64,000 nucleotides of DNA from Asparagopsis taxiformis. Lineage: Eukaryota; Rhodophyta; Florideophyceae; Bonnemaisoniales; Bonnemaisoniaceae. A model generated the notes under the pieces. That model ran no database searches and was not told where the DNA came from. It saw nothing but the letters and a program-made list of their open reading frames with translations. Positions within the stretch are counted from its first letter, which is position 1. Each line of letters starts with the position of its first letter. Positions 53,030-63,300 of the stretch are shown here, one piece after another. The stretch lies in assembly GCA_030407315.1 (NCBI GenBank), contig JALQPE010000911.1, positions 39,139 to 103,138 of the forward strand, in the 5' to 3' direction. The position numbers were made by a program, and so were the translations under genes.

Positions 53030-54391
53030 TCATTTTTGCTCCGGACTGCAGGTGGCAGGTGGAGGAGAGGGTGGGTGGGTAGTGTCTGAATCCGCATTGA
53101 AGCCAAGACGAGAGATAGCCTCATAGCCAATGTCTTCAAGCTCCTGGCATATAGTAGTACCACTGAAAATACAGCAAGGTAAGCGTAGATGTAGTGTACC
53201 AAACGTCTCTGCGGTTGATAGAGGCTGGAAAGTGCTGTAACAAGCTCGGCGCTGAATACGTCTCCACAGTAACGAAAACGTTGCTCCATAAGTAACAGTA
53301 GCCTTATCACGTAGGTGGAAAGAGTCCACGATGCTAGACTGTGATAGTTGGCTAAGACATAGGGGATGTAAAAATGTATTGTTGACATGGTCAAACTCGT
53401 AGGAGTCTCTGCAAAGAACTGTCATACGTTGGTCTGGGCTGGACAGGACGTAAGCAGATGAGCCGACGAGAAATGCGGAAGAAGGAGCATCATGAGAGCA
53501 GTCAACGTCGACTAGATTTCCTAAAATTCGGACAATCGATGAGCTGCCTCCATCGCGTTCCGCCCTGCTCTTCACCAATATTTTCTGGAACCCGTGTTGC
53601 GAGGTACCTATGGAGTCACATAGTGCCTGAAAGGTGGGGAAAATGATGGAAAGATCCGACTCATTTCCAGAGGGAAAGGTGATGTCCTCAAAGGACGGCA
53701 GGAAGAGAACATCACGATTCTCTTTCGCCTTGCATTGAATGGCAATAGTGCGGAATTGAGCAAGGGAGCAGTCAGCCTGTACTCTGATTTCTTCTTGCGA
53801 TGTTTGTCGCATTCCCCTGGAGTGCTCGGATTTTGTCATCCGGAGGGAGAGGGGCTTGTCCGTGTACACACCAAGCTTCTGAAACAGAATGCTACATACA
53901 GTCAGAGCAGAGGAGGTCATGGAGCTGTTGGAATCGAATGGAGGGGGAAGAGGATGTTTGGCAGCTGACTCCAGCTTTTCCAATCTTGCCAGCATTTCTG
54001 CTATGGTCTTCTTCATTTGATCCGCAGTGCAATCTTGAAGGATGCCGCGGTGGCGGTGGCGAGTGTGGTCAATGCCGTAGTCCGGGTCTCTCTCTGCTGG
54101 GGATGCAGGTGAGTCCATACTGCGAAGCTCACCACTTCGCCACGGGAGAACCCTTCCGGAATCCTTGTCGACGAGCTCGTTACGATCTGAAATCTTGACT
54201 TGAGAAAGGGTAGAGTCGAAACCATATTCAGCTTTGTATTCGAGCAATGCATGGAGGAATGGGTCTGTTTCGGTCTTGACCTGAGTAATTTCCTTGACGA
54301 TTGCAGACCACCACACAATTTTTCGTTTCCTCCCAAACGGCCGAAGTTCCCATTGAACTTCTATAACGTCGTTTGGAGCGAGAGGAAGCAT
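53030..54391 (-). CDS. CACTA cargo gene 2: Tudor/chromo-like domain protein
   Basis: 453 aa; the ATG at 54391 opens a small beta-rich domain at residues ~5-75 (NDVIEVQWELRPFGRKRKIV, then WWSAIVKEI and a YKAEYGFD strand). The 'VxW...WWxAxVxxI' pattern is typical of Tudor-like royal-family domains that read methylated lysine or arginine. A short coiled coil follows (MKKTIAEMLARLEKLESA), then a long region without recognised domains (LFLPSFEDITFPSGNESDLS, VRILGNLVDVDCSHD) and a Pro-rich C-terminus. It is divergently transcribed from the ParB-MTase-SET gene, with a 513-bp shared upstream region. A methyl-lysine reader beside a SET methyltransferase suggests a write-and-read pair, but I infer this from context. 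Confidence 0.7.
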   Translation of the reverse strand: MLPLAPNDVIEVQWELRPFGRKRKIVWWSAIVKEITQVKTETDPFLHALLEYKAEYGFDSTLSQVKISDRNELVDKDSGRVLPWRSGELRSMDSPASPAERDPDYGIDHTRHRHRGILQDCTADQMKKTIAEMLARLEKLESAAKHPLPPPFDSNSSMTSSALTVCSILFQKLGVYTDKPLSLRMTKSEHSRGMRQTSQEEIRVQADCSLAQFRTIAIQCKAKENRDVLFLPSFEDITFPSGNESDLSIIFPTFQALCDSIGTSQHGFQKILVKSRAERDGGSSSIVRILGNLVDVDCSHDAPSSAFLVGSSAYVLSSPDQRMTVLCRDSYEFDHVNNTFLHPLCLSQLSQSSIVDSFHLRDKATVTYGATFSLLWRRIQRRACYSTFQPLSTAETFGTLHLRLPCCIFSGTTICQELEDIGYEAISRLGFNADSDTTHPPSPPPATCSPEQK

Positions 54392-54904
54392 GTTGGGATA
54401 GCTATGGGATAGAATTGTTGTATTAGTGAAAGCCTAACCGTTACCTTCTGCTAAAGAGTAGTATATACTAGGAGGATTGGAAAGGTCCAGAAGAGATGTT
54501 TAGGTGGTGTAGAAATAGAATGGACAATTGACAAAATTGACACGTCAGTGTGGATGATGTCTGCCATGAACTGATTGCAGCATAAAATTTGATGTGAATA
54601 ATCGTTCTAGAAGTGAATGTCGGATGCATACGATTGGACTACAAAGATACGCTTAGAGATGTTACGGGGCCCAATAAATTGCATGGAAAAATATTTTGAG
54701 TATTACTTTAGTATTACATTGATTATTGAGCTAACAGTCGATGTAGTTATCTTGTAAAGGTTCGGACAGGGGTGGAAAGGAAACAGCCACCGAAGTGCTA
54801 CCACTCGCTGACACTTTGTTTTAAACAACCAACTTCTGCTTTGCGCCACCCTGGTCAAGCAGCAACCAACTATCCCTTTCTTAAAAACTCTACCTTTGTT
54901 CGCC
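54392..54904. promoter_or_regulatory. Divergent promoter region
   Basis: 513 bp separate the two divergent start codons. It is AT-rich in its centre and contains AGTAGTATATACTAGG (about 54456-54471), a near-palindromic TATA-like sequence on the Tudor-like gene side. I see no ACTGTC subterminal repeats in it. Confidence 0.35.
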
Positions 54905-57900
54905 ATGGAAGGAACGTTCCACAATCACGGTGAAAAGCACGACGGATGGGTGTTCATCGACCCCAATCAAGTCAGCAAATTCGTATCGATTCGCGATGTT
55001 GATGCAAGTCATGTGGAAGCGCTCATGGAGAGCATTCGCAACAGCGGTTATGACACAGCTCATCCCGTGACTGGCAGGTTTCGAGAAGGCGTTCTGGAGA
55101 TATTGGATGGAGCGCACCGCTGCATGGCAATTGTACGTGGAATGGAGAAGGGCGTCTTTCCTCCTGGCGTTACGATTCCTATGCGAGAAGAGTCTATCGT
55201 GGCGGACACCAACAGCAGTACTGCTGTTGTGCTGGACCGTGTGAGAGCGACGACATCCAACGACATTGCAGGCCTGCAAAGGCGCATGATGTTTGTTGAG
55301 TATCTGATGATCGCCGTTGATCTCAGAGACGAGTACTGGGTCCAAAAAGGAAAGGACAAGTACGCTCATATTTCGTCTGTGAGGATGGCCGATGTGTTGG
55401 GCTGGATCAAGTCCTGCGATCCAAGCGGCCAAATTGCTTCAAGCCTGAGTGGTAAACCGCAGTACAGCTCATGCATGTCTATCCTGGCTGTGCTTCGGCC
55501 GTATCACCGAGCAGAAGATTCGAGTGCGATTGATTTGCGTCTGTGGCAAATGTTTTGTCATGCATGGGGACTCAATGCAGAGATGGGTGATTCTCCGAGG
55601 ATGGTTGAGTTTCCGAAACAGGTGGGGGTGACTAGTTCTCGTGCCGTCGAAATGTTTGGCAAGACACCCCGCGGAGAATTGTCCTCTCCACTGAACCGCG
55701 AACTGCTTTCGAGCAGGTACTTTCTAGACGGCGCTACATCCGACATGCAAGATTCTTTGCAGGCTAGCCAGAAGCGGTTCAGGAGGCTGATGGTTATGAT
55801 GTGCCAGTGTATCTTGGCTATTCGCAGTAAGGAGATGGGCAGTGCGCCATCTAGGCGGGCCAGAGCCACATCCGGGGCCATTGGTGGTGGTGGAATGGTT
55901 GGAATTGCAACATCCAGTGCGCAAGCCAACCAGCTTGGATTTGTTGTCGACCGTGTGTTAGCTGCGTGGGATACCGGGGCAAGAGTGTTGGGGTATGAGG
56001 ATGTTGAATCGATGTGCTGGCCGTTCATGGTATTCGATCCTGCGAGCCTTTGCTTCAGGTCACTCCCGAATCGGTCTGATGGCTGCGCGGTCGAGGAGCA
56101 TCGGAAAAACCTGACCATTGTCCCGAAAACTGTAGACAGTGAAAACGGGTTCTGTGCCGACCTTCCAGTGGCTGTGGATGCAAGGCTGCGATCATTGACA
56201 AGCGCCTTCCTGCTGTCGATACGCCAATGTGTCACTGAGGTGAATGTGTTCGCCGAGCGTGGTCAGCTGATGCAGAGACTTCGAGCCTTGCTTTTCGACA
56301 CTCCTGACAAGTTCGGATTGAACTCGTTCATGCGAGCCAAGTTGAACACGTCTCATGCCCTGGATGGTCAGAGGAGGCTGAAGGCTTGGTTATTGCGAAC
56401 CCGAGAGCAACGAAAGCTTCCTCTGACCATGGATGAGTTGCACAGTCTTGAGGATACGCCCGAGCCTGGCATCCTTGAAGGTGCACCTGCGCAGATGGAA
56501 ATATCCGCAGCAGTGCCAAACAATGGCAGCGAGGATATAGAAGAGGATAGTCTGGAGCCACAGAGGAAGAAGGCTAGGCTGGAGCGCGGTGGTGGAGAGG
56601 ACGATAATGCGGCGGTTGCTAGCGAAACAGCAACAAGAGAAGGTGCGGCCGAGGATGACGCTATGGAGGTTGACACTGTATCGCCTACAGAAGCACCGCT
56701 CGTTGACGTCGGAAAGGAATCCAAGCCGGAATATGTCACCAAGCTGGAAGCTGTGATGGGGCGTTACATTCACACTGTGAATTGTGACGCCACTGATGTA
56801 GCCAAAGAGGTGGAGGACAAAATTAGTTTCCTGGAAGATGGCGTGTTGGAGGACAGTGTTCAGCTTGTGCTCACTGATCCTCCATTCAACACGAGGCGGG
56901 AAGGCGGCAGAGAAAACTCGGAGTACGATATTCTGGAGCCGGAAGAGTTGGCGAGTGTTGCGTGTGAAATAGTTCGAGTTCTTCGGCCTGGCGGTCATGC
57001 TCTAATCTATTCCAGCGTGCGCCAACTCGTGGCATGGATGGATGCAATCAGAAATGCCGAGCCTGGCAAGATGATTGTGGACAGTGTTCCAGTCGTGCTA
57101 TCTCGCCGACCACACAGCTTTACGTCCAATCCATCGACGAAAACGTGCACACTGCATAATATGCACGATTTCGTTATCCATGCGTATAAGCGGGGGAAGG
57201 GTATGGCTGCATACGATATGGTGGATTACAGGTTGCACAATCCGGACATATCGAGGCACCCTGGGTTCACCAACGCGATTGACAACGTTCCGAGGTTGTC
57301 GGCTGGTGAAGCTCAATACGATGGGCAGAACAACCGACTGCGCCATGAGCAGAAGGCGTTGACCACTCTTCGTGAGCTTCTGGAACGATTTTCGAAGCAG
57401 AACGATATCGTGATGGATTTCTTCTCGGGAACATACAGCACAGCCATAGCGTGTATGACGTTGAGGGATGGTACGTATCGTCGGTTCATTGGGTGTGAGA
57501 AGGAAAAAAGGTGCCACGATGCATCGCAGGAGTGGATACTGCATGCTTTCGTCAGTGAGGTGAAAGCCGGGCGATATGGGGGGATCTTGCAGCGTGAGGT
57601 GGAGAGTATTCTTGGGGACGAGTCGGTACCGGTCACAGGAAAAGCTCCAAGGCTTCGTCAGAAGCACATCTCAGATGCACCAGAAGGTTTACCTGCTGTG
57701 ACAGCATTGCCGAACCATCTGCTTGTGTTCGTTGCGTCAATGAAGAAGGACGGTTCTATGCTTCACAGATTGAGCGGGGTGCCTATGGACCAGTGGCCGG
57801 CCGAGGACATGCACTCGTTTTGGAGCATAGACCCGGACGCGATTCTGGCTGCTGATGCCGCATTCTACGGTGTCTATGTTTCGCAATCGGAGGTAAGAGG

Positions 57901-58372
57901 TGGTGGGTTTGGCGTATTCGCGGCGAAGAAACTGAAGAAGGGGACGGTCATTGGCTGGTACAACGGGACGATTTTCTATGCGAAGATTCGAGACTCGGAA
58001 CCGCAGAGATCAGTGATGTACGGCCCGGAAGGATTTGGGTGCACAGGACAGAGGTTCCAGGACTACAACATGGAATTGGAAACCACGTACATAGGGAGGG
58101 GTGCACCTGTTCGGAAGGTCTGGCTCGTTCCAGCGGTCTATAATTGTACCAGCTACCTCAATGATTGTCGGGTCATTGACGGAACGGAGAAAGCGACCGA
58201 GGTGAGTCGAACACAGTCAGCCGAGTTTCGACAAGGCGATGCCATAGACAAACCGGACTTTGCTTCGAATATCAAGAATCCCCATGCTGTCAAGGTCGTT
58301 CTGACCAGAGACGTTGAAGCTGATGAGGAGATATTTGCTGACTATGGTAGAAAATATTGGCCAGCTAACTGA
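54905..58372 (+). CDS. CACTA cargo gene 3: ParB-like / DNA adenine methyltransferase / SET fusion
   Basis: 1155 aa from the ATG at 54905 (context GCCATGG); the in-frame TTG upstream is not used. Domain 1 (about 10-90) is ParB/sulfiredoxin-like: WVFIDPNQVSKFVSIRDVDA, then the phosphate-binding EILDGAHRCMAI (DGAHR at 68-72). A helical region follows (90-450), then an acidic linker with a basic nuclear-localisation-like patch (RKKARLERGG, near 555). Domain 2 (about 625-890) is a beta-class DNA methyltransferase: motif IV VLTDPPFNTRR (DPPF 658-661, N6-adenine type) precedes motif I IVMDFFSGTYSTA (838-842) and IGCEKE. Domain 3 (about 990-1155) is SET: GGGFGVFAAKKLKKGTVIGW, NCTSYLNDCRV, then EADEEIFADYGRKYW. 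No introns or breaks. Predicted to methylate DNA and protein lysine in the nucleus. Confidence 0.93.
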   Translation: MEGTFHNHGEKHDGWVFIDPNQVSKFVSIRDVDASHVEALMESIRNSGYDTAHPVTGRFREGVLEILDGAHRCMAIVRGMEKGVFPPGVTIPMREESIVADTNSSTAVVLDRVRATTSNDIAGLQRRMMFVEYLMIAVDLRDEYWVQKGKDKYAHISSVRMADVLGWIKSCDPSGQIASSLSGKPQYSSCMSILAVLRPYHRAEDSSAIDLRLWQMFCHAWGLNAEMGDSPRMVEFPKQVGVTSSRAVEMFGKTPRGELSSPLNRELLSSRYFLDGATSDMQDSLQASQKRFRRLMVMMCQCILAIRSKEMGSAPSRRARATSGAIGGGGMVGIATSSAQANQLGFVVDRVLAAWDTGARVLGYEDVESMCWPFMVFDPASLCFRSLPNRSDGCAVEEHRKNLTIVPKTVDSENGFCADLPVAVDARLRSLTSAFLLSIRQCVTEVNVFAERGQLMQRLRALLFDTPDKFGLNSFMRAKLNTSHALDGQRRLKAWLLRTREQRKLPLTMDELHSLEDTPEPGILEGAPAQMEISAAVPNNGSEDIEEDSLEPQRKKARLERGGGEDDNAAVASETATREGAAEDDAMEVDTVSPTEAPLVDVGKESKPEYVTKLEAVMGRYIHTVNCDATDVAKEVEDKISFLEDGVLEDSVQLVLTDPPFNTRREGGRENSEYDILEPEELASVACEIVRVLRPGGHALIYSSVRQLVAWMDAIRNAEPGKMIVDSVPVVLSRRPHSFTSNPSTKTCTLHNMHDFVIHAYKRGKGMAAYDMVDYRLHNPDISRHPGFTNAIDNVPRLSAGEAQYDGQNNRLRHEQKALTTLRELLERFSKQNDIVMDFFSGTYSTAIACMTLRDGTYRRFIGCEKEKRCHDASQEWILHAFVSEVKAGRYGGILQREVESILGDESVPVTGKAPRLRQKHISDAPEGLPAVTALPNHLLVFVASMKKDGSMLHRLSGVPMDQWPAEDMHSFWSIDPDAILAADAAFYGVYVSQSEVRGGGFGVFAAKKLKKGTVIGWYNGTIFYAKIRDSEPQRSVMYGPEGFGCTGQRFQDYNMELETTYIGRGAPVRKVWLVPAVYNCTSYLNDCRVIDGTEKATEVSRTQSAEFRQGDAIDKPDFASNIKNPHAVKVVLTRDVEADEEIFADYGRKYWPAN

Positions 58373-58647
58373 GCTACTTTGATAGATTTGAGTAAACACG
58401 CATTGACAGAGACAATAGACTGTGCATCATCTTCCAAGAGCGCTAGATATTATAGACTACACTACAACAATCGTGACATGACTGCAGGAAGGCATCTGCG
58501 GCCTGGAGTGCAAACTATCCACTTTTCAACTGCTATACCTATGGATACGAAAGGGAGAGAAACTAGAAAGATGTGAGTGCGAAATTGTGTAGCAACGCAG
58601 CATGTAGAACACCAGTAACAGAGCGATGTAGGAGAAGCAGTCACCCC
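58373..58647. other. 3' flank of the fusion gene
   Basis: 275 bp without a gene between the stop codon and palindromic cassette 4. Confidence 0.4.
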
Positions 58648-58996
58648 ATTACAGTGCGGGCCGTTTACCGGGGATGCTGACAGCAAAGTCATCGTTACGA
58701 TGACTTTGCTGTAAGAAAACAAATCATTACAGCAGCCATGATTTCTTTACCGGGTAAAAAAATTGTGGCCGCTGTAATGAAACGTTTTCTTACAGCAAAG
58801 TCATCGTAACGATGACTTTGCTGTAAGAAAGCAAAACATTACAGCGGCCACAATTTTTTACCCGGTAAAATTTCTTGCTGATTTTTTACCCGGTAAAAAA
58901 TTCTTTGGCCACTGCAAGGAAACGGTTCCTTACAGCAAAGTCATCGTAACGATGACTTTGCTGTAAGGAACCCTGGTAAACGGCTTCAGCTGTAAG
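58648..58996. repeat. Palindromic cassette 4
   Basis: Same family as the cassettes at 0.5-3.4 kb: three CTTACAGCAAAGTCATCG hairpins (about 58675-58715, 58789-58829 and 58928-58967) with ACCCGGT/ACCGGGT palindromes between them. It lies 276 bp after the stop codon of the ParB-MTase-SET gene. The sequence just to its right (58998-59080) contains an inverted repeat with GAGTTTCGTCCTTCTCCC and its complement. Confidence 0.88.
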
Positions 58997-59528
58997 CAGC
59001 AGGGAGTTTCGTCCTTCTCCCTTCTTGGTAAAGGTACCTTTACCAAGATGGGAGAAGGACGAAACTCCCTGCTGTCTCACATGAGAAGCGAAGTGTGAAG
59101 TAGGGAACATCACGGGAGGATGGTTTGGACGGCTGTTGGTCGCAAAATCTACTCCTTGTGCCGTGAGCCACAGCGACCATATGGTACCTGTGCCTCACGG
59201 CATAAAATATATATTCAACCCGCCCGGGCGGGAACCGGCGCCGGTTCCGGTGCACTATAGTCGTCAATAAGTAGGACTCTAGCTACTCACTATACAACTA
59301 TAATCGTAAGGTAGGATAGCCTAAGATCGTAGTACGGAAGAGACGGATGGGAGGGTGTGTGTAGAGGAAAATTAAGGCGGCAGTACGAGTAGCCTATCGT
59401 GGTAATAGACGAGTATTTCATTGCGAGAGGGGGCGTGAGGGGGGAAACGAAAGGCGTCAGTCGTCACCAGAGAGGCTGGGATGCTGAAGGCGGAGTAGAG
59501 AAATGGGGGAGAGGGTGAAGCCAGACTG

Positions 59529-59877
59529 CTTACAGCTTTGGCAGTTCCGGCGGGGTGCTGACAGCAAAGTCATCGTTACGATGACTTTGCTGTAAGAAAA
59601 CAAATCATTACAGCAGCCATGATTTCTTTACCGGGTAAAAAAATTGTGGCCGCTGTAATGAAACGTTTTCTTACAGCAAAGTCATCGTAACGATGACTTT
59701 GCTGTAAGAAAGCAAAACATTACAGCGGCCACAATTTTTTACCCGGTAAAATTTCTTGCTGATTTTTTACCCGGTAAAAAATTCTTCGGCCACTGCAAGG
59801 AAACGGTTCCTTACAGCAAAGTCATCGTTACGATGACTTTGCTGTAAGGAACCCTGGTAAACGGCTTCGGCTGTAAG
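59529..59877. repeat. Palindromic cassette 5
   Basis: Almost identical to cassette 4 over its whole length, including spacers; a few differences such as TCTTCGG against TCTTTGG are visible. It has three hairpins at about 59560-59599, 59671-59709 and 59809-59849. The pair with cassette 4 is a recent direct duplication of ~880-bp period. Confidence 0.88.
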
Positions 59878-60352
59878 CAGCAGGGAGTTTCGTCCTTCTC
59901 TCATCCTGGTAAAGGTAAGAAGCGAAGTTTGAAGTCGGGTAAATTGCTCAGCAAAGGTCTGTACGGCTGTGAGCAGCTCTCAGGAGTATTTTACCTCACG
60001 TGGTCTCTGTTCAGGTTATACCCTGTATATATATAGGTAGCCTAGTGTAGGTGGGAAGATAGACGAAAATTCTACAAATAATTTATCACAGTGACGGCTC
60101 TCGTAGTCGAAATCTGCGCGTTGTCAAGGGTTGAAACTAGTCTCCCCCTACGGCCTAGCTAGTAAAATCATATAACGTTGTAGACTAATATTAAAAAGTA
60201 GCAAGCAATCTGCTGAGTAGCACTAAACTATGAGATGAAGGACAGATGTATAGATGAGAACTGAAAAATGGGCTAAGGTAACAATGTTGAGATGAGAAAG
60301 ACAGAACTTTATAGCAGGGAACAGTAGTATAGGTTTTAATACTTCTGATATG
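59878..60352. other. Spacer between cassettes and copy B
   Basis: Non-coding; collinear with 3420-3810 of the left copy (shared CTAGCTAGT and GTAGACTAATA segments). This shows that cassettes and ParB-family gene belong to one repeated unit. Confidence 0.6.
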
Positions 60353-63300
60353 CTATCTATTGCTCCTATCGTACTTGTAATATTCGACGGTGTGGATGTG
60401 GTCCGTGAGGACGTCCTTCTCCGTCTTCAAGTAGATGTGGCCGCGCGTGGGCAGGCCATAGACTAACTTCTCGCCTGCAGGAAGATCTCCTCGGCTGAAG
60501 CCGACCCCGTAATGGTAAAGGTCACCGCGACCAACCAATACGGAATAGGGTGGCACCCAAAGATGAGAGGGGGAACCTTCCACATATCGGCGCCCGGACT
60601 GGCCAGGCATACATGACTATAAGGGGCAACTACTATAGAGAACCCATCGGCTCCGCTCGACATCATGAAATATGATGGAGACGTGGTAGGACTTCCAACA
60701 CTATTCGTCGCTACCTTGAAGTCCGTGTGCCCATCCTGGTCCGCAGCCCCATCTGCTGTAAGAAGCAGCCGCAATCCTGTCTTCGGGAAGAAGACAGGAT
60801 CCTCACCCTCCATTCCCAACTTCAAGAACTCCGCACAAACACCAAGAGCAAGCTCTGCCACCAACTTGTTCTTATACATCTCCAAATTCCCCTCCTCCAA
60901 CTTGTCGCACAACTCACGCCGCGGCAGAGAGAGGCGCCCACGACCACCATCGATGCGGCCCTTCGCATCACCCACGTTGTGGATGAACTGCCACGGCGAA
61001 GGATCGAAGCCGGGCTTTGCGAAAGCTGGCGGCTCGTCCTGTGGCTCCCTGTCGTCATCGTTAGAATCAGACTGCTGGGAGGGTTTTTCAACCTCCTCAA
61101 CCAGCGGGAACTGCCTAGCGAAGTGACCGAACAACTCATGCGTCGCATTACCAGCCGTGGACGATGCCAACAGGCCTTCCATAACAATAACCCCCAAGTT
61201 TTCCAACAATGCCTTCTTCACCGCAAAGTACCTGTCCACCACCGTATCCTCAGCACCCGGCGATGCAGCTGCCTGGAATGCTGCCGCCCTCATTTCCGCC
61301 CGAACCGTCTCCACCGTCGTACTTTCCATATAGTACTTCATCCGGCTGCCAGACGCAATTGCGCTGGGGAGAACGGCGGCCACATTCTCATCGACGATGC
61401 TGTCGGGAATGGGATTCTCCTGGGCGTCGTCGAACTGGAGAACCGGCTCCCGAGAGCGACCTCGGGAAGCCGACTTGGATTTCTTTGACGACGACTTTGA
61501 TGAAGTCTCACCGAGCCTTCTCTTTTTGGTAGAAGGCTCGGGCGTCGCAGAAGCGGCTTCCAAGTTACGCTTCCCGAGGATGGAGTTTTCACCCGCATCC
61601 TCGGGGGCGCTCTCCAGCTCGACGACCTCCACAGCACCACCCGCCGTTCCACCACGACCGGAACGACTCGCTTGCAGGCGGGTACTCCTTCTGGGCATCA
61701 CTTTCCTCCCAGAAGTTTCCACTCCGGGCGGTGCAGAATCACTGACTTCAATGACATCTTCGTCAGGATCTGCACCGCCCTTCGCACTGCTGCCCTCGAC
61801 CACATTCTCGGGAGTAGGGCCCTCCGTCGAAATCCTCGCAACCGTCTTCTGTCCAACCCCACCGGATGGTGAAGGGACGAAGCTGTCATCGCTGGAGCTT
61901 CCCGAACTGCTAGCAGATGCAGAACGGGAAGCTTCGACAGCGGGGGCCGGAGCAGCAGGGTGCTGCTCGGCAGCCGGAGTCGCAGGCTCAGGCTGCGAAG
62001 CCGGTGAGACCTGCTCCTGCGCGGCTTGGACAGGACGGTTGGGGGTACCAGTCCCGGCGTGGGAAACTGGACCAGAGCGTTCGCTGCCATCCTGGGGACC
62101 ACGCGCAGTCGGCTTGACCGGGGTCACCGCAGGGGAGGATGCAGACACGGCAGGGGTAGAGACAGGAACAGGGGCAACCTCGGAATTGCTGGAAGATTCC
62201 AGTTGAGGTGGTGGGGGCAAAGGAATGGAGGATGAAGGGATGGGCAAGGAATTGGAAGAGGAAGGGATGGGGGCATCATCACCACATGTGGCTGGGAGCG
62301 CAGCATGTGGGATGTCTGGGTACATCGCGTGAAAGCGTTTCCGCATTGCATGTCGCGGTACCCAGTGACGCGCAGGAGCATTTTCCTGGCGTCCTTCCCG
62401 AAGACAGACTTCTTACGGGAAAAATATTTTCGTAACTGTAACCATCGGGGGGGCCTTCCTTGGGACGGAAGTCTGCCCAGCACCCCTTCTTGGGGACCAT
62501 CTGAGCAAGAACTTCGACAACGCGCGAGCGAATGTCGAAGCTCTTGCTCGGGTCACCCCGGCTGGGAATTGACCCATCCAGCATCCTCAACACATCCGAC
62601 ACGTTCCAGTACTCGGCCACCTCCTTCACGTACCCGAAGATTTCCAACAAACCAGCAATCCATTCCTGCCCAATGGTACCAACCGAGTACGGTTTCAGCC
62701 CGGCCGACCGACGGCTACAAGTGTAGCGCGCCGTCATCTCCAGGATGAAACACTTCTGTACATCCGGAGCACTCCTGAACGACCCATTGAACAACAAGTT
62801 CACCGTACACCCAGCCAGATCCTCTGTGGAAGAAAATTGAACGAACTCCGGCCTGTTCGGGATGCTCGACCAGTATTGAAAGCAGGGCTTTCAATGGTCT
62901 TGAACCCTCGCGCGATCGAGACGTAGCGCATGAGCTGTCTCGGACGAATCCAGCTCAGCGCTTTCCGTTCTTTTATGTATTGAACGGTCGGCTCGATCTT
63001 CTTCTTTCCCAGGCGGTGGATATTGATGAACTCCATCACAGAGCACACATTGTCAGCAACTGTTACCTCGCTGACATTGTGGGTGTGGAAGTTCATCAGC
63101 CGTGAAAGCGGGAGTACTTCTTCGGAGCAGAAGACATCCCGGCCAAGCCGAGTCGGTGGGAGGAGAAAGTCGACTGGAATAGTTCCAAAGCGACGGTAGA
63201 TGTCAGACTTGACAAACTCCTCCCACTCTGGACTGTCCTTCGCAGGAGCAGGTCCAGCCGACTCGAGAATGGCCTTCAACGCGGTCACTCGGTGAGATCC

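Noticed and set aside
54896..54904. Upstream TTG start giving three extra residues on the ParB-MTase-SET protein
   Set aside because: Eukaryotic context and the GCCATGG at 54905 favour the ATG.
50326..58372. A CRISPR-like array made of ACAGTA repeats
   Set aside because: Spacing is irregular, the motifs occur in both orientations, and they abut a CACTA terminus; they fit subterminal transposase-binding repeats.
54905..58372. Bacterial contamination as the source of the ParB-MTase gene
   Set aside because: The gene ends in a SET domain, is embedded in a eukaryotic transposon inserted in a copia element, and lacks any Shine-Dalgarno or operon arrangement.
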